Positions 23,064-33,949 of a DNA stretch of 64,000 bases are shown one piece after another. Both the position numbers and the translations under genes were made by a program. The stretch lies in assembly GCA_027946555.1 (NCBI GenBank), contig JAPEVC010000014.1:62001-126000 (forward strand), written 5' to 3'. Origin of the DNA: Gnomoniopsis sp. IMI 355080 (Eukaryota > Ascomycota > Sordariomycetes > Diaporthales > Gnomoniaceae). Under the pieces are notes generated by a model. It searched no databases. It was given only the letters and a program-made list of their open reading frames with translations, and was not told where the DNA came from. How positions within the stretch are numbered: position 1 is the stretch's first letter; every line of letters begins with the position of its first letter.

Positions 23064-25026
23064 TCCACAGCGTCAAGTGTTGCTGGTGACTCTCAAAGTG
23101 GTGAACGGACGCATGGTATCGAAGACTCTCTGTTTGGTCGTCCTCTTGTGGTGCAAGAAGGGCGTCTGTCTGGTTTAATGATCGCTGCTTTTGTCAGCTT
23201 TTTGAGCCAAAACTCCTACCCACTCACATTATCGCGAAAGCATTCACACGGTACTCACATTCGGCGATCTTGTTCCGTACAGTAAATGTGCCCGTGTGCT
23301 TGAACGAGGATCATACATTTTTGAACAGCCGATAGCGGTCACACCACCTGGTCACTCGACGTACTACACAGTGACGTGAATATGATCAAAGTGCTGTGGC
23401 TCCATTCCGTATTCCTAGTTTGGGCTTGACTGCATGGGGACAGTTTAGCAACAGGTCTTTTGCAAACAAGCTAGGCATATTGCCTCATGAGAGCCTGCTA
23501 CAAGCCTGGAACCACAATTTCGTAGCTCTGAGGACTTAGTTGTATAGTTTTGCAATAGCATTTCGGAAGCATTCAAGCCGCTCAGCAAGGGGACTGCTCA
23601 TTTAGCCAGAGCTTCTCATGGACAGCTGATTAGCTCCGAGAATTTCCTCTAGGCGGACCTTGGGAACGAGGAAAATTCAACGCGACTCTTCGGAAGGTCA
23701 CTTTTGGGGTGGGGTAGAAAATACGTAAACAAGCCAGAACACAGAAAATCGACTAGTTTCCAGATTTTAAAGACAGGTACCTAGCTAAAGTAAGAGGTAA
23801 AGGTGGCTATGCCCAAGGAGGGAAGCTGGCAGGTTGGGACAATCGCCCAGCGCAGCACCCGTCGCCCAACATAGCTCCCATCGTTAGCACAGCTTCCAAA
23901 AAGCTCCTCCTATGAGCAGTCTAGAATCCGGAGAGCGGCTCTCTATATAAAAAGTCTAGATTGATATGAACAGTTCGAATTGGTCAAGCAGTTGTATATA
24001 TCGAACTTTTATTTATAAGTACAGCTCTTGTAGGGAGTCACCATATCACTTGAGCAAGCCTATGGCTGTTGTGTGCGGAGGAACAGCTGCGATAATACCT
24101 AGGTACTTGATCTGACTGTATGGCTCATCGCAAGACCCCCCCCCCCCCAGGGGGGAGAGGGAGATTGGGCCGAGTAATTGACCGAAGTAGTTGTGTAATC
24201 ATGTTTGAACATATAGCTAGGCCACAGGCGGCTGAACAATGACAACTAACTGCCGACGAATGAGCAGTGGGCACAGCCCACGAAGTAAAACCTTCCAAGC
24301 TTAGGTCGCCTCTCTAAAGATCAATTACGCTTTATACTTCGATCTTGCCACCACTGGACAGTATCAAGCAACGTTCGTGAAATCCAAGTTGCTGTACAAC
24401 GTATTTCCAGCCTCGTATCATGACTCCTTCACAGTCTTGCAATTCGTTGGCGCCCTGTCTGTGCTGAACGAGCATGACGTTTTTAGACGCTGATTTCAGT
24501 CTTCACACGCTCATATCTGCCCAAAACTACTCAGGTACGCTTCTGCTGTTGAAGAACCGATCGATGATTCGATTGAGGCGTATAGCCATTCTAATCTTGG
24601 TATTTAGAGGTTACATATTTACCTGCGAAAGAAAGTTCTGTGGTCAGGATAGTATCTAGCTGATGATAATGCAAAGGCTGACTTCGGTAGTCCGTGAGCT
24701 TCGACATCTCCACAGGTAAAGGTTTGGCCCCTAGTGCACATACGTACAAGTCTTCCTGTCAACCAGCGCGCTACGCTAAATGCCGAAGCTGGAATTGGGT
24801 TAAATCCCCGGGATCACAGTCCATCTTAACACTGCAGCATGGTTGTCGCAGTTGACCAGGATTTTCCAGATGGGAAGCGAACGACGTCGACTGCAAGTGG
24901 CTATGGATATAAGATGGGCTCTTCTCGCCCAAAGACAATGACACCTTCTCACAGCAGCTCAAGCAGTGCGACTCAGTTTACAATATTCTCAATCTATTTC
25001 CAGCTCTTCGAACCTACTCAGTCAGA
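23064..25026. other. gene-poor intergenic
   Basis: About 2 kb with only short ORFs. Features are a TACCTAGGTAC palindrome (24096-24106) and a C13-A-G6 tract (24136-24155). No transposase or reverse-transcriptase motif is visible. Confidence 0.5.
24908..24913 (+). promoter_or_regulatory. candidate TATA box of the CFEM-like gene
   Basis: TATAAG 114 nt upstream of the CFEM-like ATG, followed by a pyrimidine-rich stretch ending in CAAAGACAATGACACC that could hold the transcription start. Position-based inference only. Confidence 0.3.
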
Positions 25027-25404
25027 ATGCAATTTCAAGTTGCTCTAGTCTACACCCTTTTTGCTGCTGCTACTGGCAGCATCGCCAGCCCGCTCTCAGA
25101 GGACTGCCGGTGCGGTGTCAGTACGACTTCCTTGAATGCCATGTTATGAGTAGCTGACAAGTCTTCCCATCTTAGATAGGATGTGTCATCAAAGAGTCTA
25201 AGAAAGTATGTGGATCTGATGGCACACCAGAATGTGCATGTCAACACTGGGACCAAATCTATGGCCCAGCATGGCAATGTGTAGAATCAAGCTGCCGTCA
25301 ACAACATCAATGTAAGTTGAGACTGTTTTATTTCAAGATAACTTACTAACTTCATATTTCCAGGCGCTGAAGATTGGGCGCATGCACAGTGCGGTGGACT
25401 TTGA
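25027..25404 (+). CDS. small secreted cysteine-rich protein with CFEM-like domain
   Basis: Exons 25027-25116, 25176-25311 and 25364-25404 give 88 aa. Introns are 59 nt (GTCAGT..TTAG, with GCTGAC) and 52 nt (GTAAGT..CCAG, with TTACTAAC). All joins are in phase. Residues 1-21 form a classical signal peptide (MQFQVALVYTLFAAATGSIA). The mature part has ten Cys at 27, 29, 33, 42, 50, 52, 65, 70, 76 and 85. Eight of them fit the CFEM spacing: C29-G-x2-C33, x8, C42, then Asp45, C50-x-C52, x12, C65, x4, C70, x14, C85 (the consensus last gap is 15-16). Asp45 sits where the haem-ligand Asp of CFEM proteins lies. There is no transmembrane or GPI tail, so the product should be released. CFEM proteins serve in haem/iron uptake or as plant-infection effectors; which applies here is unknown. 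It is too short to appear as a single ORF. Confidence 0.8.
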
Positions 25405-26163
25405 ATTGATGTCCAGTTGTGTGGCCTGCTTTGCCAGTTTCGAGTCGCTGGTGACCTAATATCTTTGTAATTGGTTCCCAAAAAATGGGCTAGGGACGCA
25501 CAGGAAATCTCAGGGCCCTGATATTAAATAGTCGTCCTCCAGCTGCTTACCTAGGTACCCATCATGGTACACTCAGCTTCGGCCAATTTTTTTTTGGGGG
25601 GGGGGGCAGGTTGCAGTACATCAAATATATTGAGCACGAATCTGAGTATCTCAGGCTAGATTCAAGAACCTCGAATGCAAATTCGAATGCAAAGAGGTAT
25701 ATATATCTAATAAGACTCCATACTCACCTGGGCACGAGAAGCAGTATGCCATGTGAATGGCCTAGGGCCATGTCCCGCCTTGCATTGAAAAGAAGAGAAG
25801 AAGGCCAAGTCTGGATCCCGGACGGGAGATTTTATATAAACACTAGTCGTGCCTTCATCGTTCGTTCCGAAAACCACACATAGTAACTCTCATGAAGACT
25901 TTGGGGTGTATATCCGTTGCAAATTGAGCAAATTAGGTATTAAGGTTTAGAGGTCTGCTACGGACGAGTGAGTATTGATTTCCAAGGTTTGAGCTGACGA
26001 ACACAGACGAAATAGGGGACATGACAACCGTGCAGCCCAGAGCTACTCAGCTTACACGTTTCTCCCGAGGGTACTTATAGATAAGATCCACCCGTGCTCT
26101 TTCGACCCAGCAATAGGTAGATTGGCAATGAGATCTAGTCTTACCAACAGCATTTATGGCTCA
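25405..26163. other. convergent intergenic
   Basis: About 760 bp. It contains a TACCTAGGTACC palindrome (25548-25559) and a T9-G11 homopolymer junction (25587-25606). No supported gene. Confidence 0.5.
25587..25606. repeat. T9-G11 homopolymer junction
   Basis: Nine T followed by eleven G in the gap between the CFEM-like and peptidase genes. Like the A18-G11 tract at 60850, it pairs an A/T run with a G run. Confidence 0.65.
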
Positions 26164-27772
26164 CTAACTAGGCAGCACAGTACCAACCCCGGGCATGGTC
26201 AGGTTCAAAAGATACGCCTCCATCGCAGCCGCCGTTTGCCCCTGATTGAAGTAACTTGTGTGGCCCAGCCCGTCACGCACGAGCAATCTACTACCCTGTA
26301 TCTCCTTCAACATGCCCTGAGCATATTCCGGACTCGTCGCCGGATCAAAGGTCGTTTGTATTAGCAGCACAGGATTCTGAGTCCCCGAGACAGCGAGTGC
26401 CTTCCTCGGATTTGTGATATTGACAGGCAATCCAGTGCATCCGATTGTTCTCCGAAAGAACTCACCCATTCCCGGAGTCACAGTCGCGTTGCGCGTCATG
26501 GCCGCCAGCTCAAGAATTTGCGTCAAGGCACCCTGTGGCGCCAGGGTAGCGTCAACAAAATGCCCGTCTTCACACTGTACAATGCCGATAGAAAACGAAG
26601 ATGAATCGCTAAAGACGTTACCCGAGAGTAGGCCCGGCGCAAAGGTGTCCGCAAAAGAGGCGTTCCCCGTGCCGGCGACGGTGAGAACCTGAGCAAGGAG
26701 ACGTTGCCCGCCAGGGGACTCTGTCAAACCACGTGCGGTGCCCAGAAGATCTGACACGGAGACGTTTTTAAAGCAGCCGGTTGTTGGTGTATTGTCGCAT
26801 CCCGGTGCCTGAAGTGTGCCAGTCGAGGCCTGATCAACTATGTTCGACCAAACTTGGCGCAGTTGTTTTCCCTCAGGCCCACAGTTCGTCTGGTTGGTCT
26901 CACAGCGGTTGAAGAATTCCTGGATTGCCGCGTCCAGAGCTTTCGTCTGGATGAGTACATTGGAAGCGTAGTCACCCGTGTGTTGCAGGACGCCATCAAG
27001 GGCCATGGCCCGGACATTGGCGGGAAAGAGAGCCGCGTATTGAGCACCCAGTTGGGTGCCATAGGACTGGCCGAGATAATTCAAGGGCTCGCCACCGATC
27101 CCTACAAACAAATTAATCCAAAAACTCTCAAGGAACGCTCGAAAGTGCTGTAATAAACTCACCCGCCCTCACCAGCTCCATGTCTTTTGCAACTGCAATT
27201 GTATCCATGTTATCAAACAGTGACCCCATCAATGCTTTACAACTCGCTCCGAACCGTTGATTATAGTCTATCTGCTGCTGGACTCCTGTTTCGGTAGTCA
27301 CATCAAACTCGCTCGGCTCGTTCCCGATTGAAGCATCGCACCTCGACGGCGTACTCCTGCCCACGCCTCGTGGGTCCATGGCGATAATATCAAAATTGTC
27401 GAATAGAGCTTGGCCCACCGGAAGAGCCCCCTCGCCGAATCGCTGGATCATTGTAGAAGCCGGCGCACCCGGGCCGCCTGGGTTGATAAAAAGGTTGCCA
27501 ATACGCTGGCCTTTTGCTGGGAGCTTGACCAGGCTTAGCTGTGTTTGCTCGCCACTGGGCTGGTCGTGGATGACTGGCACGGACACGTTGGCGCATAAAA
27601 AGCCAATAGCTGCGTCTTGTGGACTGAAAGGGTCGGTGTTTAGGTCACATGGCGCGAAAGTGACATTTCCTGCTGGCGGAGCGTTTTGCCTTACTTGGAT
27701 TACATTGCCTTGGATCGAAGACACCAGGAACGAAATCAATACCACTTCGAAGAATTGTAATGAATGGAACAT
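26164..27772 (-). CDS. secreted alpha/beta-hydrolase, tripeptidyl-aminopeptidase-like (TAP) serine peptidase
   Basis: Exons on the minus strand are 27163-27772 and 26164-27101, joined over a 61-nt intron (GTGAGT..GTAG) in phase, giving 515 aa. Residues 1-22 form a signal peptide. Family landmarks: the oxyanion-loop NPGGPG at 97-102, the DPRGVGRS turn, the nucleophile elbow G-Q-S216-Y-G, the probable catalytic Asp456 in TTFDPATSP, and His484 in GLGHTSYF near the C-terminus, where the TAP-like C-terminal domain lies. All three catalytic residues are present, so it should be active. Relatives in Streptomyces and fungi release short peptides from protein N-termini outside the cell. The substrate here cannot be read from sequence. 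Several N-x-S/T sites suggest glycosylation. An in-frame ATG at 27805 would put charged residues before the signal peptide, so 27772 is preferred. Confidence 0.9.
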
Positions 27773-28938
27773 TTTGCTCGTCAAGATGGACTCGCTTGGT
27801 TGCAAAGCAAAATAAAATAAAAATAAAAATTGTATGGCCCAGCAATTCGGTATGAAGCAAATCCTTGGTAGATCACTGGGCGATCATTTAACAAATTGTA
27901 TCAATCTACATCAAAGCCGCACAAAGATCAACCTGTTTGACAATTTAGACTTTTTATTGAATTCTCTCAATCCCAAGTCTTGAAACTATTATGCATTGTA
28001 AATTACAGTACGGCATAGCTCAGCCTCATGTGTTCAAACGGGCTTGGCTGTAATGAAGCTTATTCCAAACCTTAATTGTACCCAAGGATAAGGAGCCTGA
28101 CTAGGTACCTTGTACGCAGCGCTTGATCCTGAAATTGCAAGGCTATACCACCTTATCGTGGTTCGGTGAGGATTTTGGTGCTACTTTCGTCTGACCCCAG
28201 CCTATCCGCTTCCTGAACGAGCAGAGAGTTTGTCGCCAGTCAATGGTGAGTAGGTTGTACAGTGGGCTCTTTTACTAGTCACTCCCGGTCTGCTCACCAA
28301 GACTTTAGTCACGAGATGCAGCGCTTGGAAGCTGGACAGAGGGCCCGCTTCGGCTACTTGCGATCGGCTAAGCTCCTTTCGACGATGGCTTCCAGGTGGC
28401 ACTCCGCACCGGCACTCCTCTTCCACGGCATTATTTCTGCCAGATTTAGAACCTAGGATTTGGACTTTTCGAATTGATTTATGAGTCGCAGGGTCATCAG
28501 GTTTGGTCCTGGTGTCCTTTCGTTCGGAAGCTTGTCTTGGAACCAGCTATGCAGGTGTTAAAAAGGCTGCGGCAATGTAACCTCAGTCTTAAAAGCACTT
28601 GATGGACGGATGCTTAACCACGACTCTCAACTTTTCCTGTTTTTTCTTGTTGAGACCCGGACGGAGTCTTTCCCCGTCAAATACTGCGAATCTTCAAATT
28701 GACTGGAAAGTAGGCCTCGAGGCCTAATGCTGTCGCAAGCATCACAACTCAGCATGAGCTGTTAGGTAGCCTGCATACGTGACGATCTGGTGGCAGTCTG
28801 ATCTTTGCTGTCATTCTTGCGCCTCAGTACAGGTATGTATCCTAAACCACCAAGAAACCTAGCTCCAGCTCTCTCTGAAGCTAATTCTATCGTCGTAAGA
28901 TTCAGTATGATCTATCCATTCGCGATGATTAGGAATAA
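27773..28938. other. intergenic in accessory island
   Basis: About 1.2 kb, with an A/T-rich stretch at about 27790-28010 immediately upstream of the peptidase gene. No supported gene. Confidence 0.5.
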
Positions 28939-29666
28939 CTAGCACGATTCGCCATCTGCCATATCCAGGATCACATTCCAGCCGGCGGTATTATTGAAAC
29001 CTTGGCCCTGGACATAAGTCGGAGCCTGCTGGTCCTCGTGGTTGGGCGAAAAACAGGAGACATTGTCTACTGAATCCGGAGAAGCATAATTGTAATCTTG
29101 GAGGCCTAACTCCAGGGCAAAGCAAGTCAAAGTCCGTGGAAGGGGGGGGGCACTCACAGATGGCTCCAGCGAAGTCTGCCACCTGACGGTTGCCCATCAA
29201 TTGTGAGATCAGAGGCGCTATTTCAGACATCGTTAGGTAGGTAACGTTAGCCGAATTCCAGAGTCTCAATCAAAAGACAAGATCACAAGGCCTGAGTTGA
29301 TGATTCAATATGGCTGTCGTAAACTCACAGATGCCCACGTTGCCACCGGAGCTGGTATCGCAAGCCAATCGTGTGCACCAGCTGCCGCGGCCGGCCTTAC
29401 TTCCGAGGTTCATACTGCCAGCGATCCTGAGGGTGCTGATTCGAGTGCTCAGAATGTCATTGTTGGTATCACGTTGGTAACTCGGGATGTAGCAGACGAA
29501 TCTATCCTGATTATTTTGTTAGCGAACAGTCCTGAGCGTTTCTGTTTGTAGTGGACGAACACTTGGGCAGGCGAAGCGTCGCGCTTGACCAAAGCCAAGG
29601 AGCGTTGATGGCAACTCCGAGGACAGTTGCGGCAAGCTTGAACAGTGTGAGCTTGTATGCGCGCAT
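28939..29666 (-). CDS. small secreted cysteine-containing protein, apparently frameshifted in exon 1
   Basis: Exons on the minus strand: 29563-29666, 29329-29506, 29158-29217 and 28939-29066. Donors are GTGTTC, GTGAGT and GTGAGT. Acceptors are ATCAG (with GCTAAC branch), ATAG and GTAG. Exon 1 encodes a signal peptide (MRAYKLTLFKLAATVLGVAINA), then falls out of frame. The next residues that look right (ALVKRDASPAQ, with a Lys-Arg processing site) need one extra base in exon 1, near 29597. With that shift every later join is in phase and the product would be about 156 aa. Later parts include GRGSWCTRLAC, GNRQVADFAG and a C-terminal VQGQGFNNTAGWNVIL ending GESC. I recall fungal secreted proteins of unknown function with similar Trp-Cys and NVI...C endings, but give no family name. 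Either a recent inactivation or a sequence error. Confidence 0.55.
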
Positions 29667-32600
29667 GTTGTTTGTGCTTGCATAATATCGGTGTGAAATT
29701 TTGAAAAGAATTGTGCTGTTTTAAGAAGAAGTTCTTATGAGGACTTCGGGAGAGTGAATTCGGTGTTATCGAAACGAGCCTGCAAATTCTGCGATGTATT
29801 CTGGAATCATCATAGTGACTTGTGAAGATATGCCAAGCCATGGAAATTAGTTCACTTTCATTGACGAAATGATATGAGCCCACTCGTCTCAGGGTCGAGC
29901 GCACTTGTATGTACCTGAGTGGCACTGCATCATCATTACCTAGGTATCACTGCTGCGGTCCGTCCTACATCACCAACAGCTCCTCGATTAGAAGAGAAAC
30001 TTCATATTACAAACCAAAGTCCAGCCTATCTTACTAGGGCAACACCATATAGTAAAACCCAAAATGGACAACACAGGTAGATTTCCACCTGCCTGATCCA
30101 TTTCAAAGAACCCTCGGCAGATTCTGAATATGTCCACGACGACCATCTGAAATCCGTTTACATCAGACGGAACAATGCTCACATGTTGACTGAATCGAAT
30201 CAAGGGCGCTTGGGGTTTATGCAGTGCTTACTTACTTGCCTAGGTACAAGCAACTTAGAATCCGAATATGAGTAAATAACGTTACTTTGGATATCATGTA
30301 CTCAGCTGGCTAGTCAGTAGGTTATTCGCGTGTGGTCCTTGATCTGTGATCTGGAGCCTTTTCCTTGAGGGCTATTGTGTGAGAAATGTGAAAGTAATAT
30401 AGCGTAGGAAGGTGTTAGCGATGCCAAGGGATGTCGTGATGAAACTAGCTACAATTGATGAAAACCGTGGATCTAGATGATCTGCATGAACCATCTATTT
30501 CTGACGCCTAGGCGCCATGTCCAATGGTTCGCCGTTTCGATCCGGCCGCGTGGGCTTCTGGGATCTTTCTTACATGAAATTGGTCAAGGATCTTCCAAAC
30601 ATCGACTGATGTTTGGTTCTCAGCCACAAATGAGTAGTATAGTCCTTTGGCCTTAACCAAAGATGTTGTTCATGCGCGAGTACGAGACTTGACGGAAAAG
30701 GTAAGAGTCATGAGTGGGCAGTGTAAAATGACCTACGAGGGGCTGCTCGTTGTCAATCGCGAAGGGCGAGCAGTTGCACCAACCAAATGCTCCAAGGAGC
30801 CTGGAGTCAGATAGAAACGACGCTTACCTTGCGAGGGCGAAGATTGTGTTCTGTGTAAATGATGTCTCTTGGTCACTTGCACTTATCAGGTATACGCTAG
30901 CCATGTTTTCCCCCAAGATGCTGGGACAATGCCACCGGTGAGCGCCGTGCCGTACCAAGCTTAATAACCCAAAGGATTCATTACCTGGGCGAGTCAAACA
31001 ATGACGCTGCATGATACAATTTTTTTTTAATTTTTTTTGGCTCGCGATGACCACCAGGTACCTGAGGGATTTGATGTCCACAATCCAATGACTACTTCCT
31101 GCGCTTCGCCTTGACCCTGCGGCTTGACAGCTATCAAATTACGAACGTGCAGTCTTGTTAAGGAATGGTGCCAGGGCTCGCCTATGTGACTTTCAAGCCC
31201 GTGTTTCGCATCTCATCCGAACTTGTGCAGCTCGGCGGTCATAGTCGGCGATCGTCTCCGGCTCGGATAGTGAGTGAGGCTCAGTCATTACAGGAGAGCG
31301 GTCAGTGAAGACAATCGATCTCCTATACCTGTCAACAAGGCAGTTGACCACATCATCTCAAGTACGTTCGGTCATGGAAAGTCGGTCCATAGTCCTTAGC
31401 GCGCGCCAGCACTTTGAGATTTTCTGTAGTCTGCCAGTGGGGCCACGAACCACTTGATCGGACAGTGCTACTGACTTGCTGCTGAATGGGATTGGTATAT
31501 TAGGATCTTATCGACGGTGGTGGAAGACATTGGTGAGATGGGAATTGTGTTCATCACGGCATGCAGTCGAAGACCAGGATGGTGCGGCTGATATGTGTGG
31601 CTTATTACCCACGGTGGACCGGCGGGACAGTATCGTGGCTCATAAGTACCCCGGTTGCGGTGAATTAAGAGCCAATCAATAAGCCCGGCATACATTGTCA
31701 GGGGCTCCACCGGTTGGAACATGACCTCGCTCCTCGGTAGCGGTTCGCTCATGTTTCATGTCCTCAAACAGGCTATCCCCGATGCAACCCCATTGGTTCT
31801 TCTAGGCGCCACAACACCTCCTACCGGATACTGTGACCCATTCTCGAGCCGTATTATCCACGAGGGGGCTTCTATTGAAACGCCCGTCCAGAACCTGAGG
31901 ACCAAACCTGGGGAGGTAACCTGGAAAACTCCCACTTGCTGGACCACCATGTATGAACACCCGGAGCGTCCCAAGAGACCCAGACCTCTCCTCGTACACG
32001 GGAGTGGTCAAGTTGGACCCGATCCTGCACAAACACCAATTTGACAGGAAGCAACAACCGAAGGACAGAAACGGTAGGTGGATGTGATCTCTTGGAGATC
32101 CCTTTGTGTCTTGTCTTGTTCGCACCGACTGAAGTGGCTCCACGTCTGTCAGCCACTCATCCGATGTTCACGGGCAAGCCAAGTCAAGACAGACTTGGAC
32201 TTTGTCCCCTTTCGACCTTGTTCTTTCTTTTTGTGGTTCCAAACGTTCGCGCTGCTCCGCCTGATGTTTCCTACATGACGTCGTCTACACCCTTGCCATC
32301 GAACAACGGTTATTCTAGTTGTCGTGGGTGGCATCCTTCTGCAGACCAACGTAAAACATCGGCACTGAAGTCTCCTTCGCCCCTTCCGTCTATTCCTTTC
32401 CCAACTTGCCATACAATCGTTCTCGACGGGGAGATCTGAACTGCCCGTCCGTCATCACATTGTTGCCTTTTTTCCCTTACTCTGGTCGACACTTCCACTA
32501 TTTGGCCTTGTCTGTGGTCTTGGGTTTGGCCTTCAAACCTTGACCTGGGAAGTCCTCGCACCACCGTTCTGCTGCCGTTGGACAGACTTTGTGTCAGTCG

Positions 32601-33133
32601 TCGATCCTGTTTTATGATCTCCGGATTGTGTGAAAACTGGTTGATCCCCCCCCATCCTCTCAGACGATTATCCGTCACCTGCTGATGATCGACACCGAGA
32701 CTCTGGCCTACTGGAGTTACCACTTTGAAATTGAATACCTTTTGTTTTCCATCTACCGATAAAACCCCTCGGCCGCCAACCCCAATTCCCCTGGCAGCTC
32801 CGTCTTGGATCTGTCGTTCGTGAGGAACTACTAGAGATCCTGACACGGGACGAGTTTCGGTGTCTCCCGTATGCCACGCTACAAGACAAACAAGCTGGAG
32901 CCCTGACGTGTTCATCGGAAACCAGGGCAGACCAGGTTCCTGGTGTTCTTCCTAGCTCGAGCTTGGCTCACAACGACTATCAATTCTTGCTCTGTCTCGC
33001 ACGTTCCAACAACGCCCCCATCGCCACCTTGCATTATCCACAAAGCCCGACATACACAGGAATGGTCTTCTTCACAAGTTCAATTTTGTGAGCGTGACAA
33101 CGGGAGCAGCCTGTTGGAAAGCACAGCTCCGAA
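29667..33133. other. longest gap in the accessory island
   Basis: About 3.5 kb. The largest ORF is 32310-32915 on the minus strand (201 codons), overlapped by a 132-codon ORF on the plus strand. Neither shows a domain, signal peptide or known motif. TACCTAGGTA-type palindromes occur at about 29937-29948 and 30239-30247, and T tracts at about 31020-31038. No transposon signature is visible. Confidence 0.45.
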
Positions 33134-33949
33134 ATGCTCACTCCGCCACGGACAAGGCGACGTCGAAAGTTGCGGCTTGGAATATTGCTCGCGTTGGCAT
33201 CAACTGCATCCGCAGTATCACTCAATGACCTACAGCCAGTCCAAGATGGCTTGCTGTCCATGTCCTGCAGCCTGGTGTACCACGCCGCCATTACAGGCTG
33301 CACCACGGCCGACTTCACTAAAGGCGAGACTTGTTCCCTCTCCTGTATCGCTGGACTCAAGCAGATTGAGGACAATGTCGAAGACGCGTGTCAAGACGTA
33401 GACAATTCGGCACTGGCACTGCTGAGCGACGCGCAACGTGGAAGTCTTATTGTACAGCTGTGCGTTGGCAACGACTTTACCCTCGCGTCAACTACGAGCA
33501 CTTCTTCCTCGACACGACAGACATCTACATCTTCGCTTCTCACGAGTTCTTTAACCACCACAACGTCACACACTATTGGTTCATTTTCCACGATACCATT
33601 TTCAACAACTACCCCCATGCAGACCACACCGGTCCAGACGACGACGTCTTCACAGTCTACCGCCACCGAAACGACAATCAGCTTCGTGCCATCATCGACC
33701 TCGTCAACGTCCATATCAACAACATCACAATCTTCGCTCACGACAAGTGAGACTGTTGCCACTCAGTCATCAACGTCTACATCCACAGGATCGACCTCCA
33801 CCTCCACCTCAACATCGACATCGCAAACTAGTGACGGACGAGGCGGCGGCAGCCCATTCGATACCACGTCGGGATCATCGATGCTGTCGATATGCTGGTC
33901 TTTGTACCTCGCAGCTGGTGCAGTACTAGCAAGTCTACGTCTGCTATAG
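33134..33949 (+). CDS. GPI-anchored Ser/Thr-rich cell-surface protein
   Basis: Single exon, 271 aa. Residues 1-27 make a signal peptide with an unusually Arg-rich n-region (RTRRRRKLRLGILLALASTA). A globular N-terminal part (about 30-115) has six Cys (in MSCS, TGC, ETC, LSC, DAC and QLC), probably three disulphides. Residues about 118-240 are almost entirely Ser and Thr with Pro/Gln, a likely heavily O-mannosylated stalk. The C-terminus has small residues (GSS) then a hydrophobic tail (MLSICWSLYLAAGAVLASL), the pattern of a GPI-anchor signal. It should sit on the plasma membrane or be linked to wall glucan. The function of the Cys domain is unknown. A shadow ORF on the opposite strand and one in another frame arise from the Ser/Thr codon repeats. 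Confidence 0.85.
   Translation: MLTPPRTRRRRKLRLGILLALASTASAVSLNDLQPVQDGLLSMSCSLVYHAAITGCTTADFTKGETCSLSCIAGLKQIEDNVEDACQDVDNSALALLSDAQRGSLIVQLCVGNDFTLASTTSTSSSTRQTSTSSLLTSSLTTTTSHTIGSFSTIPFSTTTPMQTTPVQTTTSSQSTATETTISFVPSSTSSTSISTTSQSSLTTSETVATQSSTSTSTGSTSTSTSTSTSQTSDGRGGGSPFDTTSGSSMLSICWSLYLAAGAVLASLRLL

Noticed and set aside
24136..24155. C13-A-G6 tract as a hairpin terminator
   Set aside because: Rho-independent terminators do not apply to fungal nuclear genes. The tract is simply a homopolymer pair.
20157..33133. Intact transposon or LTR element in the gene-poor island
   Set aside because: No transposase, integrase or reverse-transcriptase motif and no long terminal repeat pair recognisable by eye. 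A repeat library search would be needed to exclude degraded copies.
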